A DNA stretch of 5,198 nucleotides, from NCBI GenBank assembly GCA_017557265.1, contig JAFZAM010000216.1:1-5198 (forward strand), written 5' to 3'. This stretch comes from Oscillospiraceae bacterium. Its GTDB lineage: Bacteria; Bacillota; Clostridia; Oscillospirales; Oscillospiraceae. This document shows positions 1 to 5,198 of this stretch, piece by piece (position 1 is the first letter of the stretch; every line of letters starts with the position of its first letter). Below the pieces are notes generated by a model. It was given only the letters and a program-made list of their open reading frames with translations, was not told the origin of the DNA and did not search any database. Position numbers and translations under genes: made by a program.

Positions 1-114
1 GACGATGTCGGTCGACCTGTCGGAATCGCCGAAGATGAGTATCGCGGCAATGGCCAGCGCCGTTATCCCCACCGTTACCGCCACGGCGAGTAGCGTCGAC
101 CTGCGGCCGCTCAT
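1..114 (-). CDS. Partial gene: N-terminus of a probable membrane-anchored protein of unknown function
   Basis: Only the first 38 codons are inside the window; the gene continues past base 1. It starts with ATG at 114-112, overlapping the TGA stop of the TagO-MnaA fusion as ATGA, which points to translational coupling at the end of the same operon. No strong Shine-Dalgarno sequence is visible before it, in keeping with coupling. The visible protein has a short basic start (MSGRRS), then a hydrophobic stretch at about residues 7-29 rich in Ala, Val, Ile and Leu, then a polar region (GDSDRSTD). This is the pattern of an N-terminal signal anchor with the rest of the protein outside the membrane; no lipobox cysteine is visible. 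Its position after a wall-polymer gene would suit an envelope protein, for example a LytR-CpsA-Psr-type ligase, but that is a guess from context. I do not recognise the family. Confidence 0.72.
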   Translation of the reverse strand, partial: MSGRRSTLLAVAVTVGITALAIAAILIFGDSDRSTDIV

Positions 115-2429
115 TTGGTCTGCGGAGCGAAAGTCTCGGGCGCCTTGCCCGAACCTCCGTAGACGTACAGCAGGGCGTCGGCTATCCTCTCGCAGGCCTT
201 CCCGTCGCCGTAGGGATTGACGGCGCGGGCCATGCGGGAGTATTTCTTTTCGTCCGTCAGAAGCGAGCGCATGGCGTCGTAAACGCCCTGCTCGGTCACG
301 CCGGCGAGCTCGACCGTCCCGGCCTCGACGGCCTCGGGGCGCTCCGTCTCGCGGCGGGCGACTATGACGGGCTTGCCGAGCGCGGGAGCCTCCTCCTGAA
401 GGCCGCCCGAGTCGGTCAGCACGAAGTAGCTCTTATTCATGAGCCTGTGCATCTCGCGCGCGTCGAGCGGCTCTATGAGCCTGACGCGCTCGACGCCGCC
501 GAGGAACATCTCGGCGGTGTTGCGCACGGTCGGCGCGGGATGGACGGGATATATGAACAGCACGTCCTCGAACTCCTCCGCTATGCGGCGGACGGCCGTG
601 AAGATGGCCTCCATGGGCTCGCCGTAGTTTTCGCGGCGGTGGCAGGTCATGGCGATGACGCGGCGGTTTTCGAAATCTATCGAGGCGAGCGCTTCGTCGG
701 AAAATCCGCCGTCTCCGACGGTGTATCTCATGGCGTCGATGACGGTGTTGCCGGTCACGAAGACGTTGGAGGTTATCCCCTCGCGGCGCAGGTTGAGCGA
801 ATTTAAGCCGGTCGGAGCGAAATGTATGGATGCGAGCCTTCCGACGAGCTCGCGGTTCATCTCCTCGGGATAGGGCGAGTAGCGGTCCCACGTGCGCAGG
901 CCCGCCTCGACGTGACCGACGGGGATCTTTTTGTAAAACGCGGCGAGCGAGGCGGCGAACGCCGTCGTGGGGTCGCCGTGGACGAGCACGACGTCGGGCT
1001 TCGCCTCGTCGAGCACGGCCTGCATGCTCTCGAGCACGCGGGTCGTCACGTCGGTCAGCGTCTGGTCCTGCGTCATGATGTTCAGGTCGTAGTCGGGCTT
1101 GACGCCGAAGACCTCGAGCATGGAGTCGAGCAGCTCCCTGTGCTGCGCGGTCACGCAGCAGAGGCTCTCTATCTCCGGCCTGCGGGCGAGCTCGAGGACG
1201 AGCGGGGCCATCTTGACGGCCTCGGGGCGCGTCCCGAAGACGGACAGCACGCGGAGCTTGTTCTCCGCGGTCTTTTTTTCCATGGGGGCGGGAGCCGCGG
1301 CGGCTCTCTCCTTCTCCTTCTGGACGCGCGCGTGGTGCGTCGTGCGCATGATGAAGACGCCGACGGCCGCCGCCACGACGAAGGCGAGGACGAAGAGTAT
1401 GGCCTTGATCGTTCCGCTCGTCGTCAGCACGACGGCGGCGAGACCGAGGACGATGGACACGCAGTAGAGTATGGCGACGGCCTGCTTCTGGTTCAGGCCC
1501 ATGTCGATAAGGCGGTGGTGCAGGTGGCCGCGGTCGGGCTTCATGGGGTTTTGCCCCTTGAGGATGCGGCGCAGGAACGCGAAGACCGTATCGAAGATGG
1601 GCAGCGCGAGGACTATGAACGGGACGGCGAAGCTGATGAGCGCGTAGACCTTGAACATGCCCATTATCGACACCGTCGCGAGCACGTAGCCCAGCAGCAG
1701 CGCGCCCGTGTCGCCGGCGAATATCTTCGCCGGGTTGAGGTTATAGGGTATAAATCCGAGGCAGGCGCCGACGAGCGCCGCGAGGATGACGGCGACGTTG
1801 CTCTCGCTGACGAGCAGGGCTATGACGAGCATCGTCACGGAGGCTATCGCCGAAACGCCTACGGACAGGCCGTCGAGCCCGTCGATGAGGTTGACGGAGT
1901 TCGTGATGGCGACGATCCAGATGATCGTTATGGGTATGCTGAGCCAGCCGAGCTGCAGGAAGAGATGCTCGGAAAAGAGGTTCGGATTGGACAGCACGTC
2001 GATGACGACGCCGTGGAGGATGGCGACGACGGCCGCAGCGATCTGGACGATGAGCTTTATCCAGTACTTGACGGAGATGATGTCGTCTATGACGCCGATG
2101 ATGACGATCAGCACGCTGCCGAGCAGTATGCCCTGCACGGGTCTCGTGATGTCCGCGAAGAGCAGCACCGAGAGTATGAAGCCCAGGAACATCGCCAGAC
2201 CGCCCAGCCGCGGGATGGGATGGTCGTGCATGCGCCTGCCGTCCTTCGGGACGTCCATGGCGCCGACGCGGCGGGCGAAGCTCTTGACGACCGGCGTCGC
2301 GGCAAAGCTCATGACGAAGGCGGCGACTATGGAGATGACCACCATCAGGAGCGTGCTGAGATTCACGGGCGTCCTGACCGAGACCCTTATTACGCTTAAT
2401 GCCGTATTGGTCCAGAACAAGTCGAACAC
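111..2429 (-). CDS. tagO-mnaA: Fused TagO/WecA-type GlcNAc-1-P transferase and WecB/MnaA-type UDP-GlcNAc 2-epimerase
   Basis: The 772-residue product has two complete domains. Residues ~23-361 are a polytopic (about 11 membrane segments) polyprenyl-phosphate GlcNAc-1-phosphate transferase. Its motifs are PRLGG (73-77), the Asp pair in GVIDD (112-116), NLIDGLDGL (180-188), AGDTG (238-242) and the His-rich GHLHHR (301-306). A charged and Ala-rich linker (362-391) leads to a non-hydrolysing UDP-GlcNAc 2-epimerase (392-758) with GTRPEA (399-404), HGD (484-486), GHVEAGLRT (505-513), PEEMNRE (521-527), HRREN (597-601) and DSGGLQEE (673-680). By family knowledge, the first half makes GlcNAc-PP-undecaprenol at the inner membrane face and the second makes UDP-ManNAc; together they would supply a GlcNAc-ManNAc linkage unit for teichoic acid or a similar wall glycopolymer. 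GTG at 2429 lies one base after the trpS stop, with AAAGG at 2438-2434. An in-frame GTG at 2366, with AGGA at 2375-2372, would start the protein at VNLSTLL, where TagO proteins normally begin, and may be the true start. The fusion is seen directly; the exact polymer is inference. Confidence 0.93.
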   Translation of the reverse strand: MFDLFWTNTALSVIRVSVRTPVNLSTLLMVVISIVAAFVMSFAATPVVKSFARRVGAMDVPKDGRRMHDHPIPRLGGLAMFLGFILSVLLFADITRPVQGILLGSVLIVIIGVIDDIISVKYWIKLIVQIAAAVVAILHGVVIDVLSNPNLFSEHLFLQLGWLSIPITIIWIVAITNSVNLIDGLDGLSVGVSAIASVTMLVIALLVSESNVAVILAALVGACLGFIPYNLNPAKIFAGDTGALLLGYVLATVSIMGMFKVYALISFAVPFIVLALPIFDTVFAFLRRILKGQNPMKPDRGHLHHRLIDMGLNQKQAVAILYCVSIVLGLAAVVLTTSGTIKAILFVLAFVVAAAVGVFIMRTTHHARVQKEKERAAAAPAPMEKKTAENKLRVLSVFGTRPEAVKMAPLVLELARRPEIESLCCVTAQHRELLDSMLEVFGVKPDYDLNIMTQDQTLTDVTTRVLESMQAVLDEAKPDVVLVHGDPTTAFAASLAAFYKKIPVGHVEAGLRTWDRYSPYPEEMNRELVGRLASIHFAPTGLNSLNLRREGITSNVFVTGNTVIDAMRYTVGDGGFSDEALASIDFENRRVIAMTCHRRENYGEPMEAIFTAVRRIAEEFEDVLFIYPVHPAPTVRNTAEMFLGGVERVRLIEPLDAREMHRLMNKSYFVLTDSGGLQEEAPALGKPVIVARRETERPEAVEAGTVELAGVTEQGVYDAMRSLLTDEKKYSRMARAVNPYGDGKACERIADALLYVYGGSGKAPETFAPQTK
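1250..1280 (-). other. A7 run plus 7-bp hairpin at the TagO/MnaA domain junction (possible recoding site)
   Basis: Inside the fusion gene, codons GAA AAA AAG (1280-1272) contain the slippery heptamer A AAA AAG in the zero frame. Two bases later comes a perfect 7-bp hairpin, CGCGGAG (1269-1263) and CTCCGCG (1256-1250), with a 6-base loop. The order heptamer, spacer, stem is like the dnaX -1 frameshift signal, though the spacer is shorter and no upstream Shine-Dalgarno-like stimulator is seen. The site encodes the linker between the two domains. Function is unproven. Confidence 0.35.
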
Positions 2430-2430
2430 G

Positions 2431-3432
2431 CTACCTTTCGATGAAGCCTACTTTCTTATAGACCTTGCGCAGGGTCCTCCTCGCGACGGCGGAGGCCTTT
2501 TCCGCGCCCTCTCTGTATACGCTCTGCAGGTAGGCCTTATCGGCCAGCAGGCGCTCGGACTCCTCCCTTATCGGGCGGAGCATCTCGACGACGGCCTCGC
2601 CGACGGCGGTCTTGAAGCTGCCGTAGCCCTGGCCGGAGAATTCCTTTTCTATCTCGTCGAAGCTCCTGCCGGTCGCGGAGGAGTATATCTGCATAAGGTT
2701 GGACACGCCCGGCTTGTTCTCCGGGTCGAAGCGCACCTCGGAGCCGCTGTCGGTGATGGCGCGCTTGAACATGCGCATGATGTCCTCGGGCCTGTCCATG
2801 AGGCAGACGCGGCCCGTGTCCTCGTTTTCGGACTTGGACATCTTGGCGGTCGGGTTCGTGAGGCTCATGACGCGCGCGCCGACCTTCGGGATATAGGGCT
2901 CGGGGACCTTGAACACGTCGCCGTAGACGCCGTTGAAGCGGTTGGCTATGTCGCGGCATATCTCGACGTGCTGCTTCTGGTCCTCGCCGACGGGGACGTA
3001 GTCCGCCTGATACAGCAGGATGTCCGCCGCCATGAGGGCGGGGTACGTGAAGAGGCCGCCGTTTATGTTGTCGGCGTTCTTGGCGCTCTTATCCTTAAAC
3101 TGCGTCATGCGCGAGAGCTCGCCGAACATCGTATAGCAGTTGAGCACCCAGCCGAGCTCGGCGTGCTCCGGCACGTGGCTCTGGATGAAGATCGTGTTCT
3201 TCTGCGGGTCGAGGCCGCAGGCGATGTACTGCGCTATCTGCGCGAGCGTCCAGCGCCTGAGGTCGGCCGGATTCTGGCGGACGGTGATGGCGTGCAGGTC
3301 CGCCATGAAGTAAAAGCAGTCGTATTTATCGGCGCGCTCGGCCCAGTTCTTGATGGCGCCGAGATACGAGCCCAGAGTCAGGTCTCCCGAGGGCTTGATG
3401 CCCGAGAGCATTACTTTTTTCTTTTCTTCCAT
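2431..3432 (-). CDS. trpS: Tryptophanyl-tRNA synthetase
   Basis: This 333-residue class I aminoacyl-tRNA synthetase charges tRNA-Trp with tryptophan in the cytoplasm, using ATP. The length matches bacterial TrpS. The first signature is PSGDLTLGSYLG (residues 14-25), the TrpS form of the HIGH motif, where TLGS replaces HIGH as in Bacillus-type enzymes (TLGN). Other family blocks are DLHAIT (45-50), MTQFKDKS (109-116), GEDQKQH (149-155) and the ATP-binding KMSKS (197-201). The reading frame is open upstream to 3669, but that stretch overlaps the aminotransferase and shows no TrpS similarity. The ATG at 3432 fits the family N-terminus and has a perfect AAGGAG at 3446-3441, 8 bases before it. Stop and start overlap by one base as TGATG, so translation is probably coupled to the aminotransferase. 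The first codons are A-rich (several Lys AAA), which keeps the start region unstructured. I see no separate promoter or T-box leader before it. Confidence 0.98.
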   Translation of the reverse strand: MEEKKKVMLSGIKPSGDLTLGSYLGAIKNWAERADKYDCFYFMADLHAITVRQNPADLRRWTLAQIAQYIACGLDPQKNTIFIQSHVPEHAELGWVLNCYTMFGELSRMTQFKDKSAKNADNINGGLFTYPALMAADILLYQADYVPVGEDQKQHVEICRDIANRFNGVYGDVFKVPEPYIPKVGARVMSLTNPTAKMSKSENEDTGRVCLMDRPEDIMRMFKRAITDSGSEVRFDPENKPGVSNLMQIYSSATGRSFDEIEKEFSGQGYGSFKTAVGEAVVEMLRPIREESERLLADKAYLQSVYREGAEKASAVARRTLRKVYKKVGFIER

Positions 3433-4637
3433 CAGACGGTCTCCTTCTTGACAAGTCCGTACCTCGCCGCGAGCTTCTCGAAGGCGGGCAGGCTGCGCTT
3501 TATCATGTCGGGCGAGACGCAGTACGCCAGGCGGACGTATCCGGGCCACGCGAACGAGCTGCCGGGCACGAAGAGGATATTGAGCTCCTTGGCCTTGGCG
3601 ACGAACGCCTTCTCGTCCGGCTCGGGCGACTTGACCCACATATAGAACGCGCCGTCCGGCCTTACGCACTCGAAACCGAGCCTGCTGAGCTCCGTATAGA
3701 GCAGGGTGCGGTTGCGGCCGTAGGCCTCGATGTCGGTCGACTGACCGAGGCAGCGCATGACGACGCGCTGCATGAGCGAGGGCGCGTTTACGAAGCCGAG
3801 CACGCGGTTGGAGATGCCGGCGGCGGTGCTGACCTCCTCAAAATCGTCTATCTCCGAGGGGATGGCGAGGTAGCCGATGCGCTCCCCGGGCAGGGACAGC
3901 GACTTCGACCACGAATAGCTGACTATCGTGTTCCTGTATATCTTCGTCAGCCACGGCACCTTCTTCCCGTCGTAGGCGAGCTCTCTGTACGGCTCGTCCG
4001 AGAGGAGATATATCGGGTGGCCTATCCTCGCGGCGCCGCGCTCGAGCGCGGCAGCGACGGCGGCGAGCGTCTCCTCGGAATAGATGACGCCGGTCGGGTT
4101 GTGGGGATTATTGATGATGACGGCCTTCGTGCGCGGCGTGACGGCGGCCTCGAGCGCCGCCGGGTCTATCTGGAACGTCCCCGGGGTCGTCGGGACTATC
4201 TTCAGCTCGCCGCAGAAATTGCGGACGTAGTTGCCGTACTCGACGAAGAACGGGCTGAACGCTATGACCTCGTCGCCGGGGTCGAGCAGCGTCTTGAGCA
4301 TGACGTTGAGCCCGCCCGCCGCACCGACGGTCATGATGATGTTGTCGACGCCGAAGTCCGTCCCGAAGCGGGCGTTGAGGTCGTCGGCGACGGCCTTGCG
4401 GACGTCGGCGTAGCCTGTGTTGGACATATATCCGTGGACGAACATGCTGTCCTCTGTGTCCAGCACGTCGATTATCGCCTGCTTTACGCTCTCAGGGGGA
4501 GCGAAGTTGGGATTGCCGAGGGAGAAATCGTACACGTTCTCGCGGCCGAATTTCTGCGCGAGATTGTTGCCCTCCTCAAACATGGCGCGGATGGCGCTGT
4601 TGTCTGCGGCAAGCCTTCTGAGTTCTGCGGAAACCAT
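3432..4637 (-). CDS. Pyridoxal-phosphate-dependent class I/II aminotransferase (aspartate-aminotransferase-like)
   Basis: A 401-residue fold-type I PLP enzyme of usual family length. Visible motifs: DFSLGNP (37-43) near the N-terminus, NNPHNPTG (176-183), SDEPYRE (213-219) with the Asp and Tyr that contact PLP, SYSWSKSLSLPGERIG (240-255) with the Schiff-base lysine K245 and phosphate-binding R253, and YVRLAYC (367-373) with the C-terminal Arg (R369) expected to bind the substrate carboxylate. It should move an amino group between an amino acid and a 2-oxo acid in the cytoplasm. The substrate cannot be read from sequence; aspartate, aromatic or broad-range are all possible. Starting at ATG 4637 rather than ATG 4643 puts the AAGGAG at 4651-4646 8 bases from the start (only 2 for 4643), identical to the trpS spacing, and gives the N-terminus MVSAELRRL. 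It is the first gene of the minus-strand operon and overlaps trpS by one base. An aromatic substrate would fit with trpS, but that is speculation. Confidence 0.95.
   Translation of the reverse strand: MVSAELRRLAADNSAIRAMFEEGNNLAQKFGRENVYDFSLGNPNFAPPESVKQAIIDVLDTEDSMFVHGYMSNTGYADVRKAVADDLNARFGTDFGVDNIIMTVGAAGGLNVMLKTLLDPGDEVIAFSPFFVEYGNYVRNFCGELKIVPTTPGTFQIDPAALEAAVTPRTKAVIINNPHNPTGVIYSEETLAAVAAALERGAARIGHPIYLLSDEPYRELAYDGKKVPWLTKIYRNTIVSYSWSKSLSLPGERIGYLAIPSEIDDFEEVSTAAGISNRVLGFVNAPSLMQRVVMRCLGQSTDIEAYGRNRTLLYTELSRLGFECVRPDGAFYMWVKSPEPDEKAFVAKAKELNILFVPGSSFAWPGYVRLAYCVSPDMIKRSLPAFEKLAARYGLVKKETV
3441..3446 (-). promoter_or_regulatory. trpS ribosome binding site inside the aminotransferase end
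   Basis: AAGGAG is embedded in the last Lys-Lys-Glu codons of the aminotransferase, 8 bases before the trpS ATG at 3432. It fixes the trpS start and supports coupled translation through the TGATG junction. Confidence 0.88.
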
Positions 4638-4645
4638 TTGCATAT

Positions 4646-4651
4646 CTCCTT
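4646..4651 (-). promoter_or_regulatory. Ribosome binding site deciding the aminotransferase start
   Basis: AAGGAG on the minus strand ends 2 bases before ATG 4643 but 8 bases before ATG 4637. The 8-base gap is workable and equals the trpS gap, so 4637 is the likely start. Confidence 0.85.
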
Positions 4652-4655
4652 TTGT

Positions 4656-4671
4656 ACGCGGCGCGGCGCGT
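4656..4671 (-). other. Small hairpin in the aminotransferase leader
   Basis: On the minus strand ACGCG and CGCGT (5 bp) flank a six-base loop, CCGCGC. The hairpin ends four bases before the AAGGAG of the first operon gene. It may protect the 5' end or tune translation; in G+C-rich DNA a 5-bp stem can also arise by chance. Confidence 0.4.
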
Positions 4672-4699
4672 TTCGCCGTCCTCGTAAACTAATCGATAT

Positions 4700-4728
4700 A
4701 TTTTAGCACAAGCCGACCCGCTTGGCAA
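4700..4728 (-). promoter_or_regulatory. Sigma-A-type promoter of the aminotransferase-trpS-tagO/mnaA operon
   Basis: Reading the minus strand, the -35 box is TTGCCA (4728-4723), the spacer is 17 bases and the -10 box is TAAAAT (4705-4700), preceded by an extended -10 TGC (4708-4706). Each box matches consensus at five of six positions. Transcription should start near 4693, giving a leader of about 55 bases before the ATG at 4637. No other promoter of this quality is seen further along the operon. Confidence 0.75.
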
Positions 4729-4734
4729 GATGAT

Positions 4735-4755
4735 AAACGGCTTTCCGGGCCGTTT
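4735..4755. repeat. Perfect 7+7 inverted repeat between the divergent promoters
   Basis: AAACGGC (4735-4741) and GCCGTTT (4749-4755) are perfect inverted copies around a 7-base spacer. The repeat sits 7 bases upstream of the -35 box of the leftward promoter and is outside both predicted transcripts. Operator half-sites for a dimeric regulator are one reading; a remnant terminator-like hairpin is another. Confidence 0.45.
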
Positions 4756-4829
4756 CTTTGGCGATTTAAACGAAAAAATACCGCTTTCCGCGTCAAGTCC
4801 GCTCCGAGTGGCGCGGCGCGAGCCGCGGA

Positions 4830-4859
4830 TTGACATTTCGGGGCGGACTGATATATTAT
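4830..4859 (+). promoter_or_regulatory. Sigma-A-type promoter of gltX
   Basis: A perfect TTGACA -35 box lies at 4830-4835. The -10 is either TATATT (4852-4857, 16-base spacer) or TATTAT (4854-4859, 18-base spacer), each five of six to consensus. The predicted start near 4865 gives a leader of about 42 bases before ATG 4908. The box quality suggests strong, probably constitutive expression, as suits a housekeeping synthetase. Confidence 0.8.
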
Positions 4860-4873
4860 AACTGAATAGAAAC

Positions 4874-4892
4874 TCCGCCCCGCGCGGGCGGA
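4874..4892 (+). other. G+C-rich hairpin in the gltX leader
   Basis: TCCGCCC (4874-4880) pairs perfectly with GGGCGGA (4886-4892) around loop CGCGC, a 7-bp stem with six G-C pairs, ending six bases before the GGAGG. It lies near the predicted 5' end, so it may stabilise the message or limit ribosome access. It is not a terminator: no T run follows. Confidence 0.55.
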
Positions 4893-4897
4893 TACCC

Positions 4898-4902
4898 GGA
4901 GG
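4898..4902 (+). promoter_or_regulatory. gltX ribosome binding site
   Basis: GGAGG lies five bases before ATG 4908 and selects it over the in-frame ATG at 4917. A G+C-rich hairpin ends six bases upstream of it. Confidence 0.85.
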
Positions 4903-4907
4903 CTGTC

Positions 4908-5198
4908 ATGCTTGATATGCAGTATTTCGCGGACATGGAGGCCCGCATCCCGAAAAACACCGTCCGCACCCGCTTCGCGCCCTCGCCCACGGGCTATATG
5001 CACGTCGGCAACCTGCGCACCGCGCTCTATACCTACCTGATAGCGCGCCACGAGAAGGGCACGTTCATCCTCCGCATCGAGGACACCGATCAGGGGCGCT
5101 TCGTCGAGGGCGCCACCGACGTCATATACCGCACGCTCGCCGAATGCGGCCTCGAGCACGACGAGGGGCCCGCCGTGGGCGGGGACCTTCGCGCCGCC
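4908..5198 (+). CDS. gltX: Glutamyl-tRNA synthetase, N-terminal part (runs off window)
   Basis: The first 97 codons of a class I glutamyl-tRNA synthetase that charges tRNA-Glu (in organisms lacking GlnRS it may also charge tRNA-Gln). Visible are [20 protein letters not shown] (residues 21-40), containing the HIGH-equivalent HVGN (32-35) and the glutamate-binding start of the Rossmann fold, then [15 protein letters not shown] (55-69) and HDEGP (83-87 region), all standard for GluRS. KMSKS and the anticodon-binding domain lie beyond base 5198. The start is ATG 4908, with GGAGG at 4898-4902 five bases before it. An in-frame ATG at 4917 would leave the Shine-Dalgarno 14 bases away, so it is less likely. 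About 17 residues precede the usual short GluRS start. The gene diverges from the aminotransferase operon and has its own promoter. Whether it is a true GluRS or a paralogue specialised for tRNA-Gln cannot be decided from this part. Confidence 0.96.
   Translation, partial: MLDMQYFADMEARIPKNTVRTRFAPSPTGYMHVGNLRTALYTYLIARHEKGTFILRIEDTDQGRFVEGATDVIYRTLAECGLEHDEGPAVGGDLRAA

Larger units (their letters stand above)
4638..4907. other. Divergent intergenic control region between the aminotransferase operon and gltX
   Basis: This 270-base gap has no convincing coding sequence on either strand. It is locally A+T-richer (about 4685-4780 and 4848-4872) than the surrounding genes. It holds a leftward promoter, a rightward promoter about 100 bases away (between the two -35 boxes), a perfect inverted repeat between them and a short hairpin in each leader. 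Leaders of about 55 bases (left) and 42 bases (right) leave no room for a T-box or typical riboswitch. Confidence 0.8.

Noticed and set aside
970..984. HGDPTT in the epimerase in place of HGDTTT
   Set aside because: The catalytic Asp is kept, and Pro at the next position is, as far as I recall, a known variant in this family, so it is not evidence of a defect.
1250..1279. Rho-independent terminator reading on the plus strand (7-bp stem then T7)
   Set aside because: It has the right shape on the plus strand, but there is no plus-strand gene or promoter to its left, and it lies inside minus-strand coding sequence. The T run also starts three bases after the stem.
822..2399. Long plus-strand open frame (525 codons) opposite the fusion gene
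   Set aside because: It is a shadow of the minus-strand gene: Asp/Glu/Arg/His-rich low-complexity protein, no recognisable motif or credible ribosome binding site, while the opposite strand encodes two well-conserved enzyme domains.
3358..3376. TrpS lacks a literal HIGH motif (TLGS)
   Set aside because: TLGN/TLGS is the normal Gram-positive TrpS form, so activity is expected.
1786..3645. Long plus-strand open frame (619 codons) opposite the fusion gene, trpS and the aminotransferase
   Set aside because: It runs antisense across three real genes, changes composition at each gene boundary and shows no family motif; open antisense frames are common in G+C-rich DNA.
2431..3669. Longer trpS start extending upstream to 3669
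   Set aside because: The extra 79 residues are Arg-rich, overlap the aminotransferase and do not resemble TrpS; ATG 3432 has a perfect AAGGAG and the family N-terminus.
4017..4706. Plus-strand open frame opposite the aminotransferase start
   Set aside because: It is antisense to a clear PLP enzyme, crosses its promoter and has no recognisable domain.
4812..4827. CGCGGC/GCCGCG hairpin with GCGA loop just upstream of the gltX -35
   Set aside because: It lies outside both predicted transcripts, and a 6-bp stem of pure G+C is likely by chance here.
4638..4907. T-box or other tRNA-sensing leader for trpS or gltX
   Set aside because: The predicted leaders are only about 42-55 bases, too short for a T-box, and no T-box-like sequence or terminator/antiterminator pair is seen.
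4689..5159. Minus-strand open frame opposite gltX and across the intergenic region
   Set aside because: It is antisense to the conserved GltX N-terminus and overlaps both promoters; no motif supports it.

Overview
The window is ordinary chromosomal, high-G+C sequence (roughly 60% by eye). It looks like a Clostridia-type member of the Firmicutes, possibly a high-G+C gut lineage. That placement is inference: it rests on how closely the TrpS, GltX and aminotransferase motifs resemble clostridial proteins and on a TagO/MnaA-type wall-polymer gene. I see no phage, IS, CRISPR or plasmid signals.

Layout: almost everything lies on the minus strand as one tightly packed operon read right to left. A near-consensus promoter (4728 to 4700) is followed by a PLP-dependent aminotransferase (4637 to 3432). 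Next is trpS (3432 to 2431), sharing one base with it as TGATG. Next is a 772-codon gene (2429 to 111) that joins a TagO/WecA-type polyprenyl-phosphate GlcNAc-1-phosphate transferase to a WecB/MnaA-type UDP-GlcNAc 2-epimerase. Last is the start of a membrane-anchored protein (114 to beyond base 1), overlapping the fusion by 4 bases as ATGA. On the right, gltX (4908 onward) diverges on the plus strand from its own promoter (4830 to 4859) and runs off the window.

The 270-base gap between the divergent genes holds both promoters, a 7+7 inverted repeat between them, and a short G+C-rich hairpin in each 5' leader just before the Shine-Dalgarno sequence. Both leaders are short (about 40 to 55 bases), so a T-box or riboswitch is not expected.

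The most notable object is the TagO-MnaA fusion. Both domains look intact, and they serve consecutive steps of a GlcNAc-ManNAc linkage unit. One half builds GlcNAc-PP-lipid and the other makes the UDP-ManNAc for the next sugar, both from UDP-GlcNAc. At the DNA level the inter-domain linker carries an in-frame A AAA AAG heptamer followed two bases later by a perfect 7-bp hairpin. This resembles a recoding site, although the -1 frame behind it stays open for about 280 codons. The rest of the window is conventional housekeeping.
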